NCBI RefSeq assembly: GCF_014202115.1
Contig: NZ_JACHFW010000011.1
Location: 50,327-114,326, forward strand
Origin: Catenibacillus scindens
GTDB taxonomy: Bacteria > Bacillota > Clostridia > Lachnospirales > Lachnospiraceae
Reading direction: 5' to 3'
Length of the DNA stretch: 64,000 nt
This document shows, one piece after another, positions 58,147 to 64,000 of this stretch. Within the stretch, counting starts at the first letter, position 1. The number at the start of each line of letters is the position of its first letter. The position numbers were made by a program, and so were the translations under genes. Below the pieces are notes generated by a model. That model was not told the origin of the DNA and made no database searches. It saw only the letters and a list, made by a program, of their open reading frames with translations.

Positions 58147-58989
58147 TTACACCGGAAGGTCTAAGGTGATCGCGCCAAGGCGAGCGCTTCTGAAGTCATC
58201 TAAGAGCAGCTTTGACGCCTTTGCCGTATCTGGAGCGCCGCCTTTTTGCAGGCATCCCCTTGCCAGGGCGATCTGCTCAATAATCTCTATTTTATCACGT
58301 TTTTCATCAATATTGTAGCGTTTTTCCAAAATTCCCGGATAATTATCCACTAAAAATCCGGTCAAATTCCACGCCAGCTCTGTAATATCCAAAAGATCAT
58401 CTTTGATAGAACCGATGATGGCAAGTTTCATCCCCACGGTCTGATCCTCGAATTTAGGCCACAAAATCCCCGGTGTATCCAAAAGTTCCACATTTTTATT
58501 CAGACGAATCCACTGCTTTCCTTTTGTGACTCCCGGTTTGTTGCCGGTTTTGGTACAGGCTTTGCCCGCGTATGTATTAATAAATGTGGATTTGCCAACA
58601 TTGGGAATACCGACAACCATAGCTCTCACAGGACGGTTAATGATTCCCCGTCTCCGGTCTCTCTCGATTTTTTCCCGGCAGGCTTCCTGGATGATCCCGG
58701 TCACTGATTTCACACTTTTTCCCGTGCGGGCGTCCAAGGAATGGACATAAAAGCCCCTGTCCTTAAAATATTGTTCCCACGCCTGTGTTTTGGCCCTGTC
58801 CGCCAGATCCGCCTTATTTAAAAGAATGAGGCGGGATTTGCCTTTGGCAAGCTGGTCAATATCCGGATTTTTACTGCTCAAGGGAACTCTCGCGTCAACC
58901 AGTTCCACAACAATATCAATCAGCTTAATATCTTCCTGCATCATCCGTATAGCCTTGGTCATATGGCCCGGATACCACTGTATATTCAT
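58147..58989 (-). CDS. rbgA: Ribosome biogenesis GTPase YlqF/RbgA
   Basis: 280 residues, a circularly permuted GTPase: G4 LLNKADLAD comes first (about 55), then G1 GIPNVGKSTFIN (about 125) and G3 LLDTPGILWPK (about 170). The start MNIQWYPGHMTKAIRMM is the typical YlqF N-terminus. It is needed for late 50S assembly. Usually linked to rplS and lepB in Firmicutes, as here. Confidence 0.96.
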   Translation of the reverse strand: MNIQWYPGHMTKAIRMMQEDIKLIDIVVELVDARVPLSSKNPDIDQLAKGKSRLILLNKADLADRAKTQAWEQYFKDRGFYVHSLDARTGKSVKSVTGIIQEACREKIERDRRRGIINRPVRAMVVGIPNVGKSTFINTYAGKACTKTGNKPGVTKGKQWIRLNKNVELLDTPGILWPKFEDQTVGMKLAIIGSIKDDLLDITELAWNLTGFLVDNYPGILEKRYNIDEKRDKIEIIEQIALARGCLQKGGAPDTAKASKLLLDDFRSARLGAITLDLPV

Positions 58990-58991
58990 GT

Positions 58992-59546
58992 CTAACCTGC
59001 CTTTCCTACAATCTGGTCTGTGCTGATATTTCCCACTGCGGCGTTTCGGCTATCTTCGCAGTGATTATAATTATCGCCGATGACAAAATATTCGTCAGAT
59101 CCGAGAGTGATTTCCTCGGAAGCTCGCCCGGCGTTTTCTATATATTCTGTATTAAATTTATATTCCAAAGGCTCATCGTCAATATAGATCACACCATCCG
59201 CGATGCGCACAGTCTCTCCGGGAAGTCCCACTACTCTCCGTACATAGTAGCGGTTCATGTTGTTCTGACCCATATTAAAAACGATAATATCCATGCGCCT
59301 TGGCCTGCTGACTTTGTAAATCAGGCGGTTGACTCTCACCGCCGCGTTGGTCTCTATGGCCGGCGTCATCGCGTCACCGTCAACGATAACTTTTGTTCCA
59401 AACATCCGTGCCGCGCCAAATCCAAGAAACGCGGCTATAAGAAAGCCAAGGATGATCCCTGTCACCGTAAGGATCTTGTGGGGAATCCCCATGGCTCTGA
59501 TCTTTCTCTGTAATTTTCTCCGCTTTCGCGCAAATGTCTGTGCCAT
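58992..59546 (-). CDS. Signal peptidase I-like protein lacking catalytic residues
   Basis: 184 residues with an Arg-rich start and one membrane helix (about 27-47). The fold of signal peptidase I is kept (RRMDIIVFNMG, VVGLPGETVRIADG, GDNYNHCEDSRNAAVGNI). At the position of the catalytic Ser the sequence is VDGDAMTPA, Ala instead of Ser, and at the catalytic Lys it is YYVRRVVGLPG, Arg instead of Lys. It is therefore predicted inactive as a peptidase. It overlaps no neighbour but lies two bases from ylqF, so it is in the same operon. The full length argues for a selected non-enzymatic role. Confidence 0.85.
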   Translation of the reverse strand: MAQTFARKRRKLQRKIRAMGIPHKILTVTGIILGFLIAAFLGFGAARMFGTKVIVDGDAMTPAIETNAAVRVNRLIYKVSRPRRMDIIVFNMGQNNMNRYYVRRVVGLPGETVRIADGVIYIDDEPLEYKFNTEYIENAGRASEEITLGSDEYFVIGDNYNHCEDSRNAAVGNISTDQIVGKAG

Positions 59547-59722
59547 ATGTCAATCTCCTGTATAAAGTCCGGACGCCAATCTGTTTTCCAGGTAAGCATA
59601 TGAGACAAGCGACAAAAGGTCATGTGGGCTGCGCTTGCGCAGGCAAGCATGACTTTATGGCGCGCAAAACACCGAAAAGCAGCCATTTTTCGCAGAAAAA
59701 TGAGCGGACCGGAACTTTCATG

Positions 59723-59759
59723 GTAAAAAAATGGGACAACTACATAACGTACCTGTCCC
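59723..59759 (-). terminator. Terminator after rplS
   Basis: On the minus strand GGGACAGGTAC and the complementary GTAGTTGTCCC form a hairpin followed by ATTTTTTTACC. It ends the rplS transcript. Confidence 0.8.
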
Positions 59760-59776
59760 AGATTTTTAAAGCCTGA

Positions 59777-60124
59777 TTATTTTACTAATTCTTTAACCTT
59801 AGCAGCTTTACCAATTCTATCTCTTAAATAGAACAGTTTCGCGCGTCTTACTTTACCCCGTCTTACAACTTCGATCTTCTCTACAACCGGAGAGTGGAGA
59901 GGCCATGTCTTCTCAACGCCAACGCCGTTGGAGAACTTTCTTACAGTGAAGGTCTCGCGGCTGGAGCCGTTCTGTCTTTTAAGAACTGTGCCTTCAAATA
60001 CCTGTGTTCTCTCTCTGTTTCCTTCCTTTACTTTTGCGTATACTTTTACAGTATCACCTACGTTAAATTCCGGAACATTTGCCTTTAACTGAGCATCTTC
60101 AATGCTTTTGATAATATCGTTCAT
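59777..60124 (-). CDS. rplS: 50S ribosomal protein L19
   Basis: 115 residues, the normal L19 length, with [40 protein letters not shown] and [32 protein letters not shown] lies before ATG 60124. The 90 bases upstream could hold an L19-type leader, but I could not confirm one. Highly conserved chromosomal marker. Confidence 0.97.
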   Translation of the reverse strand: MNDIIKSIEDAQLKANVPEFNVGDTVKVYAKVKEGNRERTQVFEGTVLKRQNGSSRETFTVRKFSNGVGVEKTWPLHSPVVEKIEVVRRGKVRRAKLFYLRDRIGKAAKVKELVK

Positions 60125-60215
60125 CTTGTGTGAACCTCCTTACAATATTAGATGTTCTTAATGCTTAACTTCTCTCGAATACGCAGCAGAGGACCATCCT
60201 ATTTCTCACAACGAT

Positions 60216-61676
60216 TTACTTTACCATAGATTGGGACAAATTGCAAGAGATTTTTTTGTATTCTTCAAAGGGCATGGGCCAGGGAACATCTTCATAGCTG
60301 ACCCATCCTTTCCACGCTCTCGGATCGGTGTAAATATTCCCCAGGGAAGCCCACACATTCCATGTAAATTTCAGAAGTTTCCATGTACCATTTTCCTTGC
60401 GGAAAACATGCTGATACTTACACAGGTTCATCATCGCCGGGAAGGGAAATGTATAATCTCCGGTCATCTGACTGGTATCTGTGCAGCACTGATCCAGCCA
60501 TTGGGCATAAGCCAGCGTTCCATCCTCGGATATTTCAATGAGAGGCGCCATCGCGCTGTGAATGATTGGCGTTTTATAACGGTTGTTTTTATAATTGCTG
60601 TCCATACGGAGACAATCTTTAAGTACCTGGTCATAGCCTGTTTTTATTCTCTGATCATCTTCTCCAAGCCAGAAAAAAAGTTCATCCTTAGCCTGGGACA
60701 TATATTTTGGCACAAACTCCTGAAGCCGTCCCACCTTTAACCGGTCTGTCCATTCTGGCATCAGACTTTCAATAGCAAATATATCCTCTGCCGATGGCGA
60801 ACCGGGTAATCTGGGAACAGGTGGACGCCAGTGCTGCCGGGGACTGGCTTCCCTGACCTTTCTTGGTTCAAACACTTCCCTGGCCAAAAATTCTTCATCC
60901 CGGATCAACCACTCGTTATTTTTCTTTATGAAAGATACCTTCATAAGTCCGATCTGTCGTACCGCGACAAAACCACTGCCTTCCATATCTCTGGAAATAT
61001 CAAAGCCCATAACAAGCCACTGTCCTTTGGCCTGATCACTTTCGTAAACCTGGATCACCGGAGCCACCGGAATGGGGACAAATGTAAGGGCATCTCCTTC
61101 CCTGGATTCCCAGGTATGTGCCTTTCTGGAAACCAACTGCTCGATTTGTACAAATTCTTCCCCATTTATCTCTTTTAAATCATCCCACATTAAACATTGC
61201 CTCTCAACAATGTTCTTTTCCAGACGGCATTTCCACGGCAGCCAATTCACAGCCATATATCCATCCATACGGAGGATCTTTACCTGATGATCTTCCACGA
61301 TAAAATCGCAGTCAAACCGATAAAAGGAAGGTACCGCTTCCAGATCTTTGTTATTCATATGACAACTGTATTTGAATGTAAATGCCTCCCACATTCCCTT
61401 CCCCCTGTTTTTGTATGTCCGGTATGCTTTTGAATTTAATATAAAGATTTCTGCAGGCATCTCCCCCATCTGATACCGTTCTTCCATTTCACAAAAAACT
61501 TTGCTGACCGATGAAAAACCTTTCACATAAAGCTGCTTTTCCGGTAAATTCAGACAGACATCTTTGTCTTGTGAAAACAACATGGCACATTTACTGTATT
61601 TTCCAAGATAAATATATTGTACAAAACACCCCATAACATTTTGCATACATGCGATCATATCTGTATTCATATTCAT
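60216..61676 (-). CDS. Two-domain SnoaL/NTF2-like hypothetical protein
   Basis: 486 residues from ATG 61676 with GGGGGAG upstream. Two halves resemble NTF2/SnoaL-like folds: about 1-130, and about 300-480, where HSAMAPLIEISEDGTLAYAQ, followed by KYQHVFRKENGTWKLLKFTW, is a typical SnoaL pattern. A middle part (about 140-280) may be a third, diverged copy. A dehydratase, isomerase or small-ligand-binding role is possible. The IS1182 element sits immediately upstream, so its promoter has been replaced. Confidence 0.6.
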   Translation of the reverse strand: MNMNTDMIACMQNVMGCFVQYIYLGKYSKCAMLFSQDKDVCLNLPEKQLYVKGFSSVSKVFCEMEERYQMGEMPAEIFILNSKAYRTYKNRGKGMWEAFTFKYSCHMNNKDLEAVPSFYRFDCDFIVEDHQVKILRMDGYMAVNWLPWKCRLEKNIVERQCLMWDDLKEINGEEFVQIEQLVSRKAHTWESREGDALTFVPIPVAPVIQVYESDQAKGQWLVMGFDISRDMEGSGFVAVRQIGLMKVSFIKKNNEWLIRDEEFLAREVFEPRKVREASPRQHWRPPVPRLPGSPSAEDIFAIESLMPEWTDRLKVGRLQEFVPKYMSQAKDELFFWLGEDDQRIKTGYDQVLKDCLRMDSNYKNNRYKTPIIHSAMAPLIEISEDGTLAYAQWLDQCCTDTSQMTGDYTFPFPAMMNLCKYQHVFRKENGTWKLLKFTWNVWASLGNIYTDPRAWKGWVSYEDVPWPMPFEEYKKISCNLSQSMVK

Positions 61677-61684
61677 GCTCCCCC

Positions 61685-61731
61685 GAAAAGGGGGCTGTCG
61701 CACTAAGTAATTAGTGCGATGGCCCCTTTTC
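61685..61731. repeat. Left end hairpin of the IS1182-type element
   Basis: GAAAAGGGGGCTGTCGCACTAA (first 20 bases paired) and TTAGTGCGATGGCCCCTTTTC form an imperfect hairpin. Its GGGGCTGTCGCA matches, in inverse orientation, GGGGCATGTCGCA at the right end. Confidence 0.65.
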
Positions 61732-61790
61732 TTCCTAATAAACCAAATGCCGGGCTAAACAAAGCCCGGCAAAAGGTGTAAAATATAGTT

Positions 61791-63419
61791 ATGGAAAAAT
61801 CAAATATTTTACAAAAAGATTATACTCTGAATCAAAACGGTTATCAATTAAAACTTCCATTAAATATTGATTGCATCATACCGAAAGACGATTCTGTGCG
61901 GCTGCTGAGTCAGTTTGTGGAGGAGATGGATTTGTCTGACTTATATTCGACGTATCAGAGGATACCCGAAAATCCGTCACCGCGCACCATCCTTAAGGTT
62001 GTGTTGTATGCTTATATGAACGGGGATTTTTCTTCCCGCGATATGGAGGAGGACTGCCGCAGGGATATTAACTTTATGTTTCTGCTGGAAGGCGCGCCTG
62101 TGCCTGACCATGCAACTTTTGCCCGTTTCCATACCCTGCATTTCGCATTGTGTTCGAAAAGGATCCTGGCCGCTGTTACAAAGTTCCTTTACAGTATTGG
62201 GGAAATTTCAGGAGAAGATATTTTTATTGACGGAACAAAGATCGAGGCTTATGCGAATAAATACACCTTTGTCTGGAAAAAGGCGACAACAAAAAACCTG
62301 GAAAAACTTCTAAAGAAGCTTGCAGCCTTTGTAGAATCCTGCGAGGAAATGTATAGACTGAAGATTGTTTATCAGAATAAAATCACCGTAAAGCACCTGA
62401 AAAAGCTCCGGAAAAAGCTGTACAGGCTGAAAGCGGACGAGGGGATCGAGTTTGTACATGGGACAGGGAAAAGGAAATGCCCATTGCAGAAAAGTATTGA
62501 AACACTGGAGCAATATCTGGAGAAGCTCAAAGAGTATACCCAGAAACTTTATGTTTGCGGAGAGAGGAACAGTTATTCAAAGACAGACCATGATGCGACT
62601 TTTATGAGGATGAAAGAAGACGCAATGGGGAACGGTCAGCTCAAAGCCGGATATAATATCCAGCACGGTGTAGACTCTGAATATATCACCTGGCTTACCG
62701 TAGGACCGCAGCCTACGGATACTACAACACTGATCCCATTTTTTAAGGATCTGGAAGAATACGTAGATGATTTTAAATACCAGAGAGTTACGGCGGATGC
62801 AGGATATGAAAGTGAAGAGAATTACGCTTATCTGGAGAAAGAAAAGAAAGAGGCATTTATCAAGCCGACGAATTATGAGATCGGGAAAAAGCGTTCTTAT
62901 CAAAACGACATCGGCAGGGCAGAAAATATGAAATATGATTCGCAGTCGGACACCTACACCTGCCACAACGGGAAAAGACTGAAAGTCAGTAAGATAAAGA
63001 AAGAAAAAACAAAGACAGGATATGAGAGAGAAACGACCATTTACAGTTGTGAAGACTGCAGCGGATGTCCCTACAAAAAAGAATGTATCAAAGGGAACCA
63101 TTGTAAAGTTCCATTCGAAGACAGAACGAAAAATTTGTATGTTTCCCGGAAGTTCAATCAGTACCGTGAGGAAGACCTGGAGAGGATTACCAGTGAAAAG
63201 GGGATTGTGCTGCGGGTGAACCGTAGTATCCAGTCCGAAGGAAGCTTTGGTGATCTGAAAGAGGATACAGGCTTCCGAAGATTCCGATACCGTGGAAAAG
63301 CGAATGTAGAAGCGCAAAGTATTCTGCTGGCGATTGCACATAATGTCAGGAAGCTACATCAAAAAATCCAAAACGGAAAAACCGGGACACATCTGTTTGC
63401 GTTAAAGAAGAGCGCATAA
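61791..63419 (+). CDS. IS1182 family transposase
   Basis: 542 residues from ATG 61791. The N-terminal DUF772-type domain (PSPRTILKVVLYAYMNGDFS, MEEDCRRDINFMFLLEG) is followed by a DDE catalytic domain with FIDGTKIEAYANKYTF (first Asp near residue 147), VTADAGYESEENYAYL (second Asp near 331) and the Glu in NRSIQSEGSFGDLK near 486. A Cys cluster (CEDCSGCPYKKEC) is typical. Intact. Confidence 0.93.
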   Translation: MEKSNILQKDYTLNQNGYQLKLPLNIDCIIPKDDSVRLLSQFVEEMDLSDLYSTYQRIPENPSPRTILKVVLYAYMNGDFSSRDMEEDCRRDINFMFLLEGAPVPDHATFARFHTLHFALCSKRILAAVTKFLYSIGEISGEDIFIDGTKIEAYANKYTFVWKKATTKNLEKLLKKLAAFVESCEEMYRLKIVYQNKITVKHLKKLRKKLYRLKADEGIEFVHGTGKRKCPLQKSIETLEQYLEKLKEYTQKLYVCGERNSYSKTDHDATFMRMKEDAMGNGQLKAGYNIQHGVDSEYITWLTVGPQPTDTTTLIPFFKDLEEYVDDFKYQRVTADAGYESEENYAYLEKEKKEAFIKPTNYEIGKKRSYQNDIGRAENMKYDSQSDTYTCHNGKRLKVSKIKKEKTKTGYERETTIYSCEDCSGCPYKKECIKGNHCKVPFEDRTKNLYVSRKFNQYREEDLERITSEKGIVLRVNRSIQSEGSFGDLKEDTGFRRFRYRGKANVEAQSILLAIAHNVRKLHQKIQNGKTGTHLFALKKSA

Positions 63420-63537
63420 ATTTAGAAGGTTCAAAACGCCAAACAGACAGGGAAGGGGAGGCCTGCGCTTTTTCAAGCAGAAAGTCAAAAATAGGCGGAT
63501 CATCTGGATATTTCTCTGAAATAAGCAGCAAAAGAAA

Positions 63538-63586
63538 GAGGGGTATGTCACATGAGGAATTTACTTCCTCATGCGACATGCCCCTC
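63538..63586. repeat. Right end hairpin of the IS1182-type element
   Basis: GAGGGGTATGTCACATGAGG-type left arm (63538-63559) and TTCCTCATGCGACATGCCCC-type right arm (63565-63586) pair with two wobble positions. It forms the palindromic right terminus. Confidence 0.65.
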
Positions 63587-63658
63587 TATAATATAATGGC
63601 AGCTCTTAAGTGGCTCTCTACGCATTCCCGAGCTGTTTTCAACGATAGTCCTTGCGGA

Positions 63659-64000
63659 TTAATTCTCATTTTGTTTTTTGGCACGGAAAAGGATCATCAA
63701 AAGGGCTCCCCCAGACACCAGCAGGAGTGCCCACCATACCAACGGCTGTCTGTCATCTCCTGTCTGGGGAGACGAACCGCCGGACTGAGACGTGTCACCG
63801 GGTTGAGACGTGTCGCCGGGCTGGGACGTGTCGCCGGGCTGGGACGTGTCGCCGGGCTGGGATGTGTCCCCGGGCTGGGATGTGTCCCCGTCAGAGGGCT
63901 GGCCGGAGCCATCCTCGTCCGGGTCAACCGGCTCTACAGGCGTATTGATCCCGTCTGTCTCTGCCAGCACATAATAGCTGTTGTGATTGGTGGTAAATGT
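63659..64000 (-). CDS. Sortase-anchored surface protein, C-terminal part (5' end outside window)
   Basis: The frame is open to the window end. It shows a linker with tandem GDTSQP units (six copies at about 63784-63894), then the sorting signal SPQTGD, a membrane helix (PLVWWALLLVSGGALLMILF) and RAKKQ. This is the end of a wall-anchored protein. SPQTG is a non-standard LPxTG variant. The function of the exposed part cannot be seen. Confidence 0.85.
   Translation of the reverse strand, partial: TFTTNHNSYYVLAETDGINTPVEPVDPDEDGSGQPSDGDTSQPGDTSQPGDTSQPGDTSQPGDTSQPGDTSQSGGSSPQTGDDRQPLVWWALLLVSGGALLMILFRAKKQNEN

Larger units (their letters stand above)
61691..63586 (+). mobile_element. IS1182-family insertion sequence
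   Basis: One transposase gene is enclosed by inverted ends of the form GGGGC(A)TGTCGCA, each inside a hairpin (61685-61731 and 63538-63586). A further hairpin GCCGGGCT/AGCCCGGC (61749-61770) lies before the transposase. The element is complete as far as can be seen; no target duplication could be defined. Confidence 0.75.

Noticed and set aside
63784..63900. Short tandem repeats that at first sight resemble a repeat array.
   Set aside because: They are in-frame GDTSQP codon repeats of a surface protein linker with no spacers, so not CRISPR.

Overview
The window is from a low-GC Gram-positive anaerobe of the Clostridia, most likely a gut Lachnospiraceae (inferred from the housekeeping gene order at 50.8-60.1 kb and from the type of conjugative element; the genus cannot be fixed from sequence alone). 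About three quarters of it is mobile DNA.

Layout. (1) 1-~2826: right part of an inserted element carrying the end of a DnaC/IstB-like ATPase, a TnpW-like protein, a small divergent gene and a TndX/TnpX-type large serine recombinase. It interrupts a maff2-type gene of a larger element; the maff2 tail resumes at 2827. (2) ~2827-49410: a Tn1549/CD1107-1112-type integrative conjugative element (ICE) whose left end lies outside the window. 2.9-18.4 kb is the transfer machinery: VirB6-like channel protein, SpoVG, MT-A70 methyltransferase, PrgI, VirB4 ATPase, M23+NlpC/P60 wall hydrolase, DUF4315, DUF4366 and a giant thioester/Cna-B adhesin fused to a class B sortase. 18.4-30 kb holds regulators, a nucleotide-metabolism cluster (MazG/DUF1599-like protein, ThyX-like protein, dUTPase), an XRE/SLOG pair, topoisomerase III, a radical SAM protein and unknown ICE genes. 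29.9-32.3 kb is MobC plus a MOBP-type relaxase. 32.3-42.5 kb is cargo: two AbrB-type regulators, two ABC-2 systems, a GntR regulator, a BceRS-BceAB-like peptide sensing/export set whose kinase is frameshifted, and two near-identical winged-helix genes flanking most of the module. 42.9-49.4 kb is the integration module: sigma-like factor, a long non-coding stretch, a DUF6870-type protein and three tandem large serine recombinases. (3) 49.4-50.06 kb: a chromosomal tyrosine recombinase gene cut by the ICE. (4) 50.2-60.1 kb: chromosomal genes on the minus strand (gpsA, plsY, der, DUF512 protein, pgeF, yraN, rnhB, lepB, ylqF/rbgA, a second signal-peptidase-like gene, rplS). (5) 60.2-64 kb: a SnoaL-like protein, an IS1182-family insertion sequence and the end of a sortase-anchored surface protein.

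Most striking points. The VirB4 ATPase carries a complete 137-residue mini-intein placed exactly inside its Walker A loop, so the conjugation motor cannot bind ATP until it splices. Two winged-helix paralogues share an identical leader in which a strong SD and ATG are followed by the slippery heptamer G-GGA-AAT and an immediate TAG, as expected for a -1 frameshift or a start-stop switch. The ICE adhesin contains its own sortase in the same polypeptide. A signal peptidase paralogue next to lepB has lost both catalytic residues.
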